Origin: Paracoccaceae bacterium
Lineage (GTDB): Bacteria > Pseudomonadota > Alphaproteobacteria > Rhodobacterales > Rhodobacteraceae
DNA: 64,000 nt
Direction: 5' to 3'
NCBI GenBank assembly: GCA_024742705.1
Contig: JANSXZ010000005.1
Coordinates: 124,001 to 188,000 of the forward strand
Shown piece by piece: positions 32,358 through 42,171 of the stretch. Numbering within the stretch: position 1 is the first letter of the stretch; every line of letters starts with the position of its first letter. The notes under the pieces are model-generated. The model had not been told where the DNA came from. It did no database searches and saw only the letters and a program-made list of their open reading frames with translations. Made by a program: the position numbers and the translations under genes.

Positions 32358-34772
32358 CTATTCGTCCGAAAGGAGCGACTGCGCGCCCCAGATATCGGCA
32401 CTGTAGCCCCGGATGGTGCGGTCGGACGAAAACCATCCGCTGCGCGCCGTGTTCAGCGCGGCCATGTGGGCCCATGTTCTGGGTGCGGCAAAGGCCGCGT
32501 CGACAGCGCGCTGGGCGCGCCAGTAATCGGCGAAATCCGATGCCACCAGGAAGTAATCCGGCCCCGACACGTTGCCCGCGATGCCATGATAGCGATCGGG
32601 TTCGTCGGGCGAGAAGGTGCCGTTGCGCACCGCTTCCAGCGCCGCGGCCAGTTCGGGGCTATCGGCGATGGCCAGTGCGGCGTGATCGTGCACCGCGCGG
32701 CGGCCATCGACCTGATCGGCGGTCATGCCGAACAGAAAGAAGTTTTCCGGGCCCACCTTCTCGCGGATTTCCACGTTGGCGCCGTCCAGCGTGCCGATCG
32801 TCAGCGCGCCGTTCAGGGCGAACTTCATGTTGCCGGTGCCCGATGCCTCCTTGCCGGCGGTCGAGATCTGTTCGGACAGGTCCGATGCCGGGATCAGCCG
32901 TTCGGCCATCGTCACGTTGTAGTTCGGCAGGAACACGACCTTCAGAAGATGCGCTGTCTGCGGGTCGGTGTTGATCACCGCCGCGACATCGTTGATCAGC
33001 CGGATGATGTCCTTGGCAAAGAAATACCCCGGCGCGGCCTTGCCCGCGAAGATTTTCAGGCGCGGTGTCCAGTCGGCGCCGGGATCGGCGCGCATGGCCT
33101 GCCACAGCGCGATGGTTTCCAGGATGTTGAGGTGCTGGCGCTTGTATTCGTGCAGGCGCTTGATCTGAACATCGAACATCATCGCCGGATCGACATCGAC
33201 GCCGGCGTCGGATTTCAGCCAGTTGGCCAGATCCGCCTTGTTGGCATGCTTGGCCGCCTCGTAACCCTCGCGGAAGCCCGCGTCGCCGACATGCGGTTCC
33301 AGATCGGCCAGCCGTTCCAGATCGCCCACCCAGGCGTCGCCGATCGTGTCGGTGATCAGCGCGGCAAGGCGCGGGTTGCACGACAACAGCCACCGCCGCG
33401 GGGTCACGCCGTTGGTCTGGTTGACGATCCGGTCGGGATGCAGGCCGTGCAGATTGGCAAAGACCGTCGATTTCATCAGTTCGGTGTGCAGCGCCGAAAC
33501 CCCGTTCACCTTGTGCGCCATCATGAACGACAACTCGCCCATCTTCACCTGATGGTCGCCACGGGCGCTGACCGCGCGCGAAGGGTTGGCCGCCGCATGG
33601 GCCGCGTCGATGCGATCGATCAGCGTCAGATGGCGCGGCAAAAGCCGGCCGAACAGATCCTCGGGCCAGCTTTCCAGCGCCTCGGGCAACAGCGTGTGGT
33701 TGGTATAGCTCAGACAGCCGCGCGCGATCACCACCGCCTCGTCGAATTCCAGCCCGCGTTCGTCGTGCAGGATGCGCACCAGTTCGGGCCCGGCGATGGC
33801 GGGGTGGGTGTCGTTCAGCTGAATGGCGATCCGCGACGGCAGCGCGCGCAGATCGTCGTGCTGGGTGTCGAACCGGCGCAGGATGTCGCGCAGCGACGCG
33901 GCGGTGAAGAAATACTCCTGCTTGAGCCGCAGTTCGCGGCCCTGGCCTGTGGTGTCATCGGGATAGAGAACCCGGCTGATCGTGCGCGCCAGCGCCTCGC
34001 CCTCGGCGGCACCGGCAAAGTCACCGTGGTTGAACCGGTTCAGATCGAACGGATCTTCGGCGCGCGCCGACCACAGCCGCAGGGTGTTGGCCCAGCGCCC
34101 CTGCCAGCCGACGACAGGCGTATCGTAGGCCTCGGCAAAGACACCTTCCGCCGGGGTCCATTCCGCGCGGCTGCCGGTTTCGCTGACGTCGCCGCCAAAG
34201 CCGATGCGGAACCGCGCCTCGGGGCGCTCGAACTCCCAGGGGTGCTGTTGCTGCAGCCAGGTCTCGGGCCGCTCGACCTGACGGCCGCCGTCGAAGCTCT
34301 GACGGAACAGGCCGTGTTCATAGCGGATGCCATAGCCGAAGGCCGGCACGCCCAGCGTCGACATGGATTCCATGAAACAGGCCGCCAACCGCCCCAGGCC
34401 GCCGTTGCCCAGCGCCGCGTCCGGCTCGTCCTCGAGGACATCGCGGTAATCCTGGCCCAGCGCGTGCAAGGCCGATCTGACCAGATCCTCAAGCCGAAGG
34501 TTCACGATGGCGTCTTCCAGAAGGCGCCCGATCAAAAACTCCATCGACAGGTAGTAGACCCGTTTGGCGTCCTTCTCATAGGTCGCGCGCGTCGCCGCGA
34601 ACCAGCGCTCCATGATCCGGTCGCGCACCGCGAACGACGTGGCCATGCGCCAGTCGTACAACTGCGCCGTATCCGGCAGCTTGCCCAATGTCATCATCAG
34701 ATGCCGAAGGATCGCATCCTTCATGTCGGTGTGGTTCAAAAACTGATCCTTGGCCATCGTCGTGCTACTCAT
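32358..34772 (-). CDS. glgP: Glycogen/maltodextrin phosphorylase
   Basis: 804 residues from ATG 34772 (weak GGAAAAG site; ATG 34787 or 34757 are possible). GT35, PLP-dependent; releases glucose-1-phosphate from glycogen ends. Marks: [60 protein letters not shown], and the PLP-site segment [19 protein letters not shown] with the Schiff-base lysine in GNMKF. No N-terminal eukaryotic phospho-regulatory extension. It follows ggpS after a 109-nt gap, the largest gap inside the run, which may hold an internal promoter. Confidence 0.96.
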   Translation of the reverse strand: MSSTTMAKDQFLNHTDMKDAILRHLMMTLGKLPDTAQLYDWRMATSFAVRDRIMERWFAATRATYEKDAKRVYYLSMEFLIGRLLEDAIVNLRLEDLVRSALHALGQDYRDVLEDEPDAALGNGGLGRLAACFMESMSTLGVPAFGYGIRYEHGLFRQSFDGGRQVERPETWLQQQHPWEFERPEARFRIGFGGDVSETGSRAEWTPAEGVFAEAYDTPVVGWQGRWANTLRLWSARAEDPFDLNRFNHGDFAGAAEGEALARTISRVLYPDDTTGQGRELRLKQEYFFTAASLRDILRRFDTQHDDLRALPSRIAIQLNDTHPAIAGPELVRILHDERGLEFDEAVVIARGCLSYTNHTLLPEALESWPEDLFGRLLPRHLTLIDRIDAAHAAANPSRAVSARGDHQVKMGELSFMMAHKVNGVSALHTELMKSTVFANLHGLHPDRIVNQTNGVTPRRWLLSCNPRLAALITDTIGDAWVGDLERLADLEPHVGDAGFREGYEAAKHANKADLANWLKSDAGVDVDPAMMFDVQIKRLHEYKRQHLNILETIALWQAMRADPGADWTPRLKIFAGKAAPGYFFAKDIIRLINDVAAVINTDPQTAHLLKVVFLPNYNVTMAERLIPASDLSEQISTAGKEASGTGNMKFALNGALTIGTLDGANVEIREKVGPENFFLFGMTADQVDGRRAVHDHAALAIADSPELAAALEAVRNGTFSPDEPDRYHGIAGNVSGPDYFLVASDFADYWRAQRAVDAAFAAPRTWAHMAALNTARSGWFSSDRTIRGYSADIWGAQSLLSDE

Positions 34773-34881
34773 CTTTTCCGGGCGCATTCGGCGCGGTTGT
34801 TCACCACCGCCCACCAAATGACAAGCGTATAGACCGCAACGGGACAAACCGCGCGGATGCGCGCCGCGGTCCGCCGCTGGT

Positions 34882-36390
34882 TCAGGCGCTTTTCAACACC
34901 CTGGCACGTTCGGCGCCGATTTCATCGAAAAGCTGCTGGTGCAGGTTGCCCCAGGCGGCGATGTCCAGACGGCGCGTGATCTCGCGCAGGTCGGCCATGC
35001 GCACGCGCCTTTCTTCGGGCTCCATCGACAACGCGGTCATGATCGCGCTGTCCATCGAGCGGTTGGAATAGGGGTTGGTGATCACGGCCGAGCGCATCTC
35101 GACCGCCGCGCCGGCGAATTCCGACAGCACCAGCACCCCGTCGCCGTCGGTGCGCGCGCAGACGAATTCCTTGGCCACCAGGTTCATCCCGTCGGCCAGA
35201 GGCGTGATCCACGCCACATCCGCCGCCCGGTAATAGCCGATCAGCTCGTCAAAGGGGATGGCGTTGGAAATCAGTGCCACGGGCTGCCATTCGAACGATC
35301 CGAACCGCCCGTTGATCCGTCCGGCGGTCTGTTCGATCTCGTTCTGGATATCGGCATAGGCCGCCATGCCGCGATTTGCCGATACCGACACATGCATCAG
35401 CCGCACCCGTCCGCGCAGCCCCGGGTTTTCCTCGAGAAGACGCTCGAAGCTTTCCAGCTGCTGCACCCCGCCCTTGGTGTAATCCGTCCGCCCCACCGAC
35501 AAGATCAGCTTGGCATCGTCGCCCAGTTCCGCGCGCACCGAACGGCGCTTGGCCTCGGTTGCGGCGCTGTGGGCCTTTTCATGCACGAAATCCACGTCCA
35601 CGCCCACCGGCGCGACGCTGACGCGCACCTGCCTGCCATTCGCCTCGAGCATGGTCGGCACCGACCGTTCGGTCAGCGCCGTGCCTTCGGAAATCAGCGC
35701 ATCCTCGACCGGCGCGCGGCGCACCACGTCAACATCCGTCAGGCTGCGCGCAACCGACACGAAGTTGGCGGCATAGCGCGGGATATGAAAGCCGACCGCA
35801 TCACAGGCCAGAAGGCTTTCGACGATCTCGCGCCGCCACGGCAGCACGTTGAACATGTCGGCCGAGGGAAACGGCGTATGATGAAAGAACGCGATCCGCA
35901 GGTCGGGCCGCATCTGCCGCAGATATCCCGGCACCAGCCACAGGTTATAGTCATGCACCCAGACGACGGCACCCTGCCCCGCTTCGGCGGCGGCGGCTTC
36001 GGCAAAGGCCCAGTTCACCTCGCGGAAATTGGGCCAGTCCACCGGGTCATAGTTGTACTGTTCCTTGAACGAATGAAGGATCGGCCAGAACGCCTCTTTC
36101 GAGGTGACGTGATAGAATTCATGCACCTGCCGCGCGGTCAGCGGCAACCGCGAAACGGTATAGTCGCCATAGGCGTCCGACACCTCGATCTGGCGTTCGA
36201 AACCGGGATTGGCCGGGTCTTCGGCCAGCTTCCACGCGATCCAGGCGCCATGATCGACCCGGCCGAAGAAACCCTTCAGCGTCGGAACGATGCCGTTCGG
36301 GCTCTTGTTCTCGATCAGGCGGGTTTCGCCGTTTTCCTCGACTTCCTGATAGGGCTGACGGTGATAGACGATAACAAGATCGGATGGCAT
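34882..36390 (-). CDS. ggpS: Glucosylglycerol-phosphate synthase
   Basis: 502 residues; ATG 36390 has AGGAGAG upstream. GT20 family, related to trehalose-phosphate synthase but of the GgpS type: the N-terminus has [13 protein letters not shown] followed by [15 protein letters not shown] in place of the OtsA glycine-rich SAGGL loop. Also visible are [55 protein letters not shown] and the donor loop [12 protein letters not shown]. GgpS joins ADP-glucose and glycerol-3-phosphate into glucosylglycerol-phosphate, precursor of an osmoprotectant. GlgC and GpsA in the same operon make precisely these two substrates. A trehalose role is less likely, since no OtsB-type gene is present. Confidence 0.85.
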   Translation of the reverse strand: MPSDLVIVYHRQPYQEVEENGETRLIENKSPNGIVPTLKGFFGRVDHGAWIAWKLAEDPANPGFERQIEVSDAYGDYTVSRLPLTARQVHEFYHVTSKEAFWPILHSFKEQYNYDPVDWPNFREVNWAFAEAAAAEAGQGAVVWVHDYNLWLVPGYLRQMRPDLRIAFFHHTPFPSADMFNVLPWRREIVESLLACDAVGFHIPRYAANFVSVARSLTDVDVVRRAPVEDALISEGTALTERSVPTMLEANGRQVRVSVAPVGVDVDFVHEKAHSAATEAKRRSVRAELGDDAKLILSVGRTDYTKGGVQQLESFERLLEENPGLRGRVRLMHVSVSANRGMAAYADIQNEIEQTAGRINGRFGSFEWQPVALISNAIPFDELIGYYRAADVAWITPLADGMNLVAKEFVCARTDGDGVLVLSEFAGAAVEMRSAVITNPYSNRSMDSAIMTALSMEPEERRVRMADLREITRRLDIAAWGNLHQQLFDEIGAERARVLKSA

Positions 36391-36401
36391 GGTTTCTCTC
36401 C

Positions 36402-37172
36402 TCAGGGCGTCGGGTGCAGATCGAACGCGGCCATCGCGTCGAGAATACCGGCCGCGCCTACGCGGTCGGAGCGGTGAACATGGGTCTTGCCTGCCAGCGC
36501 GCGCAGCAACGCCGGTTCAGACCCGCCCACCGCCACGGCGGGTATGCCCATTTCCAGCATCGACAGGTCGTTCATGGTGTCGCCCGCGGCCAGAACCCGG
36601 CCCGGATCGGCACCCAGGTGGGCGATCAGGCGGCGCAGCGATGGCCCCTTGCTGACGCCGGGGGGCAGGACATCGAAGAACCGGTCGTCGGATATCAGTG
36701 GCGCAAGGCCCATGTCGTGCACCACCTGAACCGCGCTGTCGTCGAACCGCGCCGCATCCAGATCATAGCTGACGCGGTAGCGGAACGGCGTCGGCTGCAA
36801 CGTCAGGCCGGGGTGGCCGTCCAGACGGGCCCGGACCCTGGCGCCGCTGTCGCCCCAGAGTGTCGCGATTTCCGCCTCGAGCGCCGGGATCGGTTCGATC
36901 CGCCGGTCCGGCATCACCTGTGCGATCGTGGTGCCGACATCGCCGATCACATACTCGGGCCATGGCACGCCGCCGCCGCACAATTCGCCAATGAACCGCG
37001 GATCGCGGCCGGTGACGAAGATCAGGCGGATGCTCGCGCGGTGTGCCTCGATCCAGTCGTAGAGCGTGCGCCGGTCGCTGTCCGAGCCGCCCAGAAATGT
37101 ACCATCGAGATCGGTTGCCAGAACGAAGCGGTCGCGGGAATTGCCGGTTTCAGCGGCTGTCTGGCCGGTCAT
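36402..37172 (-). CDS. ggpP: HAD-IIB phosphatase, probable glucosylglycerol-3-phosphatase
   Basis: 256 residues. Haloacid-dehalogenase phosphatase of the sucrose-phosphatase-like class: motif I LATDLDGTFLGG (nucleophile Asp), motif II IFVTGRDPR, motif III Lys in GVSKGPSLRRL and motif IV AAGDTMNDLSMLEMG. The start overlaps the gpsA stop (ATGA), and ggpS begins 11 nt after it, so it most likely dephosphorylates the GgpS product to free glucosylglycerol. It does not look like the larger cyanobacterial StpA, so the function rests on operon position and fold class. Confidence 0.75.
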   Translation of the reverse strand: MTGQTAAETGNSRDRFVLATDLDGTFLGGSDSDRRTLYDWIEAHRASIRLIFVTGRDPRFIGELCGGGVPWPEYVIGDVGTTIAQVMPDRRIEPIPALEAEIATLWGDSGARVRARLDGHPGLTLQPTPFRYRVSYDLDAARFDDSAVQVVHDMGLAPLISDDRFFDVLPPGVSKGPSLRRLIAHLGADPGRVLAAGDTMNDLSMLEMGIPAVAVGGSEPALLRALAGKTHVHRSDRVGAAGILDAMAAFDLHPTP

Positions 37173-38311
37173 GCGATGCGCTCCGCCAGTTCCCGGATCG
37201 CGGTGTCGGTTGCCGGATGGTCGATCATCATGGTCATCGCCTGCGGTTCGGCCTCGAGCGGACGGGCCCAGAGCCGCGCAAAGCTTTCGCCCAGGTCGGC
37301 ACCGTCGTGCAGGATGGCGCGCACCGCTTCACAGATCGGCAATGGAATATGCAGGCGCCGCGCCAGATCGGTCACGGTTTTCGAATTCAGTTCGCCCTCG
37401 ACAACAACCGGCTTGCCATCGAAACAGCGGGCGCGTTCGGTGCCGCCGCCCAGTTGCAGCCCCAGCGACATGTTGCGCGATGTCGCGCTGGAGCAAGTCA
37501 GCGACAGATCGCCCAGACCAGCGAGGCCGGTCACGGTTTCGGGACGGCCGCCCATCGCCTCGGACAGGCGGCGCATTTCGTCGACACCCTGGGTGATCAG
37601 CGCCGCGCGGGTGTTTTCGGCAAAGCCCGCGCCCGTCATCATGCCGCAGGCAATGGCGATCACGTTCTTGATCGCGCCACCGATTTCCACGCCGGCCACA
37701 TCGTCCGACACCGACGTGCGAAACGCCTCGGTGCTCAGCGACACCGCAAGGCGCGCCGCGGGGCTCTGTGCCGGCGACAGCCGGTCGGCGGGTCCGAAGG
37801 GGAAGGCCACGGTGGCCGCCGTCGGATGGCCCAGAACCGCTTCGCGCGCGAAGGTCGGCCCCGACACCACCCCGACGGGGCGCGGATCAAGCACATCTTC
37901 GGCAACCTGCGTCATCATCAGGCCGGTGTTGCGCTCGATGCCCTTCGCGCAGACGGCCACGGGCACGCCCGGCCGCAGGTGCGGGGCCATGCGCGCGCAG
38001 GTGTCGCGCACCGCATGCGACGGCACCACCACCAGAACCGCATCCGCCCCGGCGACCGCCTCGGCGATGTCGGTGGTTGCCTGAATGCCCGCCGGCAATG
38101 CCACGTCGCCCAGATACCGGCTGTTGGTCGCGGTCTCGACGATCTCGCGGGCCACGTCGGCGTCGCGCCCCCACAGCGCCAAATCCCGACCGCTGCGCCG
38201 GGCCAGGGCCGCCAGCGCGGTCCCCCACGCGCCCGATCCGAGCACGGCGATTTTACGGTAGGGTACAGAGCGGTCAGCGACCGGCGTCACCTTCAGCGGG
38301 TCCAGTTTCAT
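37169..38311 (-). CDS. gpsA: NAD(P)H-dependent glycerol-3-phosphate dehydrogenase
   Basis: 380 residues, about 40-50 longer than usual GpsA, including an extra roughly 18 residues before the Rossmann start IAVLGSGAWGTALA. Reduces dihydroxyacetone phosphate to sn-glycerol-3-phosphate. Also seen: VVVPSHAVRD, CAKGIERNTGLMM, VSGPTFAREA, the catalytic-lysine region VEIGGAIKNVIAIACG and GLGDLSLTCSSATSRN. As first gene of the operon, directly coupled to ggpP and ggpS, it probably supplies acceptor for glucosylglycerol rather than serving general phospholipid synthesis; a second housekeeping gpsA elsewhere is expected but not visible here. Confidence 0.88.
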   Translation of the reverse strand: MKLDPLKVTPVADRSVPYRKIAVLGSGAWGTALAALARRSGRDLALWGRDADVAREIVETATNSRYLGDVALPAGIQATTDIAEAVAGADAVLVVVPSHAVRDTCARMAPHLRPGVPVAVCAKGIERNTGLMMTQVAEDVLDPRPVGVVSGPTFAREAVLGHPTAATVAFPFGPADRLSPAQSPAARLAVSLSTEAFRTSVSDDVAGVEIGGAIKNVIAIACGMMTGAGFAENTRAALITQGVDEMRRLSEAMGGRPETVTGLAGLGDLSLTCSSATSRNMSLGLQLGGGTERARCFDGKPVVVEGELNSKTVTDLARRLHIPLPICEAVRAILHDGADLGESFARLWARPLEAEPQAMTMMIDHPATDTAIRELAERIA

Positions 38312-38565
38312 GTATCATCCATCTTTTGTTTTGCGCCGGCCCGGTGCGCGCCCGCAAAGATGCAGCGCGGTGACGGACCAACCCCGGGAACCAACGCGCA
38401 AGGCGTCGAAGGGTTCCGAAAATGGGGCGATTTTTTTGCATCCGACAAGATGCGCGCCCCGTTGCCGCAACTTGCAACACATCCACGCCGATCACAAGGC
38501 AAGGCATCCGGCATGGGCCATCTGCCGCCACGGGGCACCGCCCGCGCCCGCCGAAAAGGCCGCGA
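38312..38565. promoter_or_regulatory. Leader/promoter region of the glycogen-glucosylglycerol operon
   Basis: 254 bp between the MFS stop and the gpsA start on the same strand, with no gene of its own. The part at about 38425-38450 has T/A runs (ATTTTTTTGCAT) unlike the GC-rich surroundings and is the best place for a promoter reading toward gpsA. I could not assign -35/-10 boxes with confidence. No clear terminator hairpin for the MFS gene was found. Confidence 0.35.
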
Positions 38566-39774
38566 TCAGGCGCTTTTGCCCCCGCCTTTTTGTTGTGTCC
38601 GCACCAGCGCCGCCAGCAACGCCAGCAGGCCACCGCAGATCGCGGAAACCGCGACCAGGGGCGCGGCAAACCCTCCGGTCCACTGCGACAGCGCGCCAAA
38701 GACCACCGGCCCCAGAACGCCCCCCACCTCGGCGGTGGTAAAGAACATGCCCCCGGCCAGGCCCAGCCGGTCGCGCGCGATGCCGCGGGTTTCCATCAGG
38801 ATCAGGATCGCGACCGTCATCATCGAGCCGCGCGCGACGCCCTGTGCGACCAACCCGGCGGCCAACAGCGGCCCCGGCGCCAGGTGCAGCAGCAGGCTGG
38901 CCGCCAGAGACGCCGTGAACAGCGCCGCCATCACCGCCATGCGGCGTTCGGGCGTCGCCAGGCGCGGCACCGTCAGCGCCCCGATCACCCCAACGGCGCT
39001 TGACAGCGCGGCCCAATATCCCGCGCGCACCGGATCCAGCCCCTTGGCGCGCAAAAGCTCGGGGAGCCAGTTGTTCAGGCCGTGGTTGATGAAGAAGATC
39101 CCGACGCTCATCGCCAGGACGATGCGCACCGCGGGCAGCCCGAGGATCTCGGCAAAGGCGGCAAGGCTGAATTTCTTGCCCTCGCCCTCGGCGCGCGCGG
39201 CCGGCCCGGCAAGGCCGGTCAGCACCAGCCAGATGACCCCCGACACCATCACCAGCCCGGCATAGAGAAACATCACCCCGCGCCAGTCGCCCATCGCCGG
39301 CAGGGCCACGGCATTGGTCAGCGCAAGGGCCGTCATCCCGCCAAGGTACGGGCCGGTGATGTAGATGCCCATCGCCGTTCCGCGCGACGGGCCTTCGAAC
39401 AGGCCGGCGATCAGCTTGGGCGCGCCGACCGATATCATCGGCCCGCCAATCCCGAAAAGCGCCACCGCCAGCATCAGCATGCCGGTGGTGTCGGCCATGC
39501 CGCGCGCCACGCCCGATGCCGCCATGATCACCGTGGCCGCGAAAAGCGTCACGCGCACACCCAGCCGGTCCAGAAGGATACCGCAGGGGATTGCGGCGGC
39601 GATATACGTCAGCGGCCAGGCCCCCAGCACCGCACCCATCGCGGCGTTGCTGGCGCCCAGGTCCGCCGCGATCAGCGAAACCAGAGGCGCCATGGACGCG
39701 ATTGTCAGACCGAAACAGAAATAGATCAGCCAGACACCGCCAAGCATCACCCATCTGGCCCGCGACAGCGCCAT
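38566..39774 (-). CDS. MFS transporter (CynX/NimT-like)
   Basis: 402 residues from ATG 39774; the frame is open upstream but that part is the acyl-CoA dehydrogenase region. Twelve hydrophobic segments, the MFS loop 2-3 motif GILLDRLGVRVTLFAA, and no signal peptide. General look of small-anion/organic-acid exporters or importers of the CynX/NimT group. It starts 9 nt after the upstream acyl-CoA dehydrogenase stop, so it belongs to the leftward catabolic operon that begins with the ABC importer. Substrate unknown; it could move an intermediate or end product. Confidence 0.8.
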   Translation of the reverse strand: MALSRARWVMLGGVWLIYFCFGLTIASMAPLVSLIAADLGASNAAMGAVLGAWPLTYIAAAIPCGILLDRLGVRVTLFAATVIMAASGVARGMADTTGMLMLAVALFGIGGPMISVGAPKLIAGLFEGPSRGTAMGIYITGPYLGGMTALALTNAVALPAMGDWRGVMFLYAGLVMVSGVIWLVLTGLAGPAARAEGEGKKFSLAAFAEILGLPAVRIVLAMSVGIFFINHGLNNWLPELLRAKGLDPVRAGYWAALSSAVGVIGALTVPRLATPERRMAVMAALFTASLAASLLLHLAPGPLLAAGLVAQGVARGSMMTVAILILMETRGIARDRLGLAGGMFFTTAEVGGVLGPVVFGALSQWTGGFAAPLVAVSAICGGLLALLAALVRTQQKGGGKSA

Positions 39775-39782
39775 CACCGCGC

Positions 39783-40973
39783 TCAGTAGCTGCGGGGCAG
39801 GCCCAGCACATGCTGACCCAGATACCCCAGGATCATGTTGCGCGAAATTGGCGCGGTCTGGTACAGCCTTGCCTCGCGCCATTTGCGTTCGATGCCGTAT
39901 TCCCGGGCGAAGGCGAACCCCCCGAACACCTGCATGCAGACCTCGGCCGCCTGCCAGCTGGCATCGGCGGCCAGCATCTTGGCCATGTTCGCCTCGGCGG
40001 CGGCCTTGTGGCCCGCATCGAACAGCGCGGCGGCCTTCCTGACCATCATCTCGGCGGCCTGAAGATCGGCATAGGCCTTGGCGATCGGGAACTGAATGCC
40101 CTGGTTGGCACCGATCGGCCGGCCGAAAACGGTGCGGTCATTGGCATATTCCACCGCCTTGCGCACGAAGAACCGCGCGTCGCCGATACATTCATAGGCG
40201 ATCAGGATGCGTTCGGCGTTCATGCTGTCGACGATGTAACGGAACCCCTTGCCCTCTTCGCCCACCAGGGTATCGCCGGGGATCTCGAGATTGTCGAAAA
40301 ACACCTCGCAGGTGTTGTGGTTGATCATCGCGTCGATCTTCGACAGGCTCAGCCCGTTGCCCAGCGCGGCGCGCATGTCGATCAGGAATACCGACATGCC
40401 GTCGGACCTTCGGGTCACCTCGGACGCCGGGGTGGTGCGCGCCAGCAACAGCATCAGATCGGATTCGAACGCCCGGCTGGTCCATACCTTCTGGCCGTTC
40501 ACGACATAGGTGCCGCGCGCGGTCTTTTCGGCGCGGGTTTTCAACTGGGTGGTGTCGCTGCCGGTGGTCGGTTCGGTCACACCGAAAGCCTGCAACCGCA
40601 ACGCACCCGAGGCGATATCGGGCAGATAGCGCGCCTTTTGCGCATCGCTGCCATAGCGCAGCACCGTGCCCATCGTGTACATCTGCGCATGGCAGGCGGC
40701 CGCGTTGCCGCCGCTGGCGTGGATGGTTTCCAGAACCGCGCCCGCCGCGCTCAGCGGCAGGCCCGAACCGCCGTATTCTTCCGGGATCAGCGCGCCCAGA
40801 AAACCGCTTTCCGTCAGTGTTCTGACGAATTCCGTCGGATAGGCGTCGGCCTTGTCCAGCGCCATCCAGTATGCGTTGTCGAACCCCTCGCACAGGCGCG
40901 CAACCCCCTCGCGGATATCGCTCCAGTCTTCGCCCGCGGGCACCGAAATGGCATCGAGATCGATCATGTTCAT
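39783..40973 (-). CDS. Acyl-CoA dehydrogenase family protein
   Basis: 396 residues; ATG 40973 has AAGGA about 9 nt upstream. FAD enzyme oxidising an acyl-CoA to the enoyl-CoA. Marks: IPEEYGGSGLPLSAAGAVLE, FGVTEPTTGSDTTQLKTRA (FAD/substrate loop), VNGQKVWTSRA, GRPIGANQGIQFPIAKAYADLQ and MQVFGGFAFAREYGIERKWREARLYQ. The common catalytic Glu of the C-terminal YEGT motif is replaced (the sequence reads YQTAPISRN), but E254 in NAERI sits at the alternative base position used by isovaleryl- and long-chain enzymes. Cotranscribed with the CoA-transferase 22 nt upstream. Confidence 0.88.
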   Translation of the reverse strand: MNMIDLDAISVPAGEDWSDIREGVARLCEGFDNAYWMALDKADAYPTEFVRTLTESGFLGALIPEEYGGSGLPLSAAGAVLETIHASGGNAAACHAQMYTMGTVLRYGSDAQKARYLPDIASGALRLQAFGVTEPTTGSDTTQLKTRAEKTARGTYVVNGQKVWTSRAFESDLMLLLARTTPASEVTRRSDGMSVFLIDMRAALGNGLSLSKIDAMINHNTCEVFFDNLEIPGDTLVGEEGKGFRYIVDSMNAERILIAYECIGDARFFVRKAVEYANDRTVFGRPIGANQGIQFPIAKAYADLQAAEMMVRKAAALFDAGHKAAAEANMAKMLAADASWQAAEVCMQVFGGFAFAREYGIERKWREARLYQTAPISRNMILGYLGQHVLGLPRSY

Positions 40974-40995
40974 CGCTTGGTCCTTTGTGGTTCTG

Positions 40996-42171
40996 TCACA
41001 GGGCGCCTGCCGCGCGCAGCGCGGCGATCTGCGTCGGGTCGAGCCCGTATTCGCCCAACACCTCGTCGGTATGCGCGCCGGCATCGGGCACCGATCGCGA
41101 TATGCCCGCCGGGGTGCGTGACAGGGTGACGGGCTGGCCCACCACCCGCACGCGCCCGCGTTCGGGATCGTCGACCGGCGCGGCAATGCCCAGGTGCCGG
41201 ACCTGCGGGTCGGCGAACACCTGGTCCATCGTATAGATCGGGCCGGCGGGCACACCGTGCCGCTCAAGAAGTTCCATCCAGTGCGCCGAGCCATGCGCCG
41301 CGAACACCGGGCGCAAGATATCCCACAGCGCCGCGCGATGCGCAAAGCGCCCTTCGACGCTGGCGTAGGCGGGATTGGCGGCCAGGTCATCGCGCGCAAG
41401 CGCGGTGCAGAGCGCCTGCCACTGGCCATCGCCGCCGACGCCCAGGTTGATATGCCCGTCGGCGGTGGCGACCACCCCCATCGGCGTGACCGTCGGATGA
41501 TCGTTGCCAGCCTGCCCCGGAACCACCCCATCGATCAGATACTGCGCCGCCTGGAAATCCATCAGCGCGATCTGCGCCTCCAGAAGCGATGTCTGCACCC
41601 ATTGCCCCCGCCCCGACGCGGTTCTTTCGGCCAGCGCCAGCAAGATGCCCGTCGCGGCATAGAGCCCCGACGAAAGGTCGGCCACCGCGGTGCCGGCGCG
41701 CAACGGCGGTTCGCCGGGAAAGCCAGTGGTGCCCATCAGGCCCCCCATGCCCTGGGCGATCTGGTCGAATCCCGCGCGCCCCGCATAGGGCCCGTCCTGG
41801 CCAAATCCGGAAATCGAGGCCAGGATGATCGCCGGGTTCGCCGCGCTCAGCGCCGCATAGTCGATGCCCAGCCGGGTCTTGACGTCGGGCCGGAAGTTTT
41901 CAACCACCACGTCGGCCCGCGCGGCCATTTTCAGGAACAGATCCCGGCCTGCATCCGATTTCAGATTCAGCGTCATGGACCGCTTGTTGCGGTGCAGGTT
42001 CAGCATGTCATAGCCGTGGCGCGCACCGGACACACCGGCATTCTTGTCCAGCCCCTCGGGGGCGTCGATCTTGATCACATCGGCGCCGAAATCCGCCAGC
42101 ACCCTGCAACAGGCCGGCCCGGCGCGCACCCGCGTCAGGTCAAGCACTTTCAGACCGGCCAGCGCGGTCAT
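40996..42171 (-). CDS. Class III CoA-transferase (CaiB/BaiF family)
   Basis: 391 residues. Moves CoA from a donor thioester to a carboxylic acid. N-terminal GLKVLDLTRVRAGPACCRVLADFGADVIKID, ENFRPDVKTRLGIDY, ISGFGQDGPYAGRAGFDQIAQGMGGL, and the catalytic Asp in TAVADLSSGLYA. Start overlaps the stop of the upstream hydrolase gene (ATGA). Directly before an acyl-CoA dehydrogenase gene, it probably activates the acid released by the hydrolase so it can be oxidised. The family covers formyl-, succinyl- and carnitine-CoA transferases, so the acid cannot be named. Confidence 0.88.
   Translation of the reverse strand: MTALAGLKVLDLTRVRAGPACCRVLADFGADVIKIDAPEGLDKNAGVSGARHGYDMLNLHRNKRSMTLNLKSDAGRDLFLKMAARADVVVENFRPDVKTRLGIDYAALSAANPAIILASISGFGQDGPYAGRAGFDQIAQGMGGLMGTTGFPGEPPLRAGTAVADLSSGLYAATGILLALAERTASGRGQWVQTSLLEAQIALMDFQAAQYLIDGVVPGQAGNDHPTVTPMGVVATADGHINLGVGGDGQWQALCTALARDDLAANPAYASVEGRFAHRAALWDILRPVFAAHGSAHWMELLERHGVPAGPIYTMDQVFADPQVRHLGIAAPVDDPERGRVRVVGQPVTLSRTPAGISRSVPDAGAHTDEVLGEYGLDPTQIAALRAAGAL

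Noticed and set aside
32142..34832. 896-codon plus-strand frame opposite glgP
   Set aside because: Antisense shadow of a highly conserved phosphorylase; no family match by eye.
34882..36390. Trehalose-6-phosphate synthase (OtsA)
   Set aside because: N-terminal donor loop is of the GgpS type, there is no OtsB-type gene, and GlgC and GpsA in the operon supply the GgpS substrates.
39783..41531. 582-codon frame suggesting an N-terminal extension of the acyl-CoA dehydrogenase
   Set aside because: The extension is an out-of-frame reading of the CoA-transferase; ATG 40973 has a good ribosome site and gives normal length.
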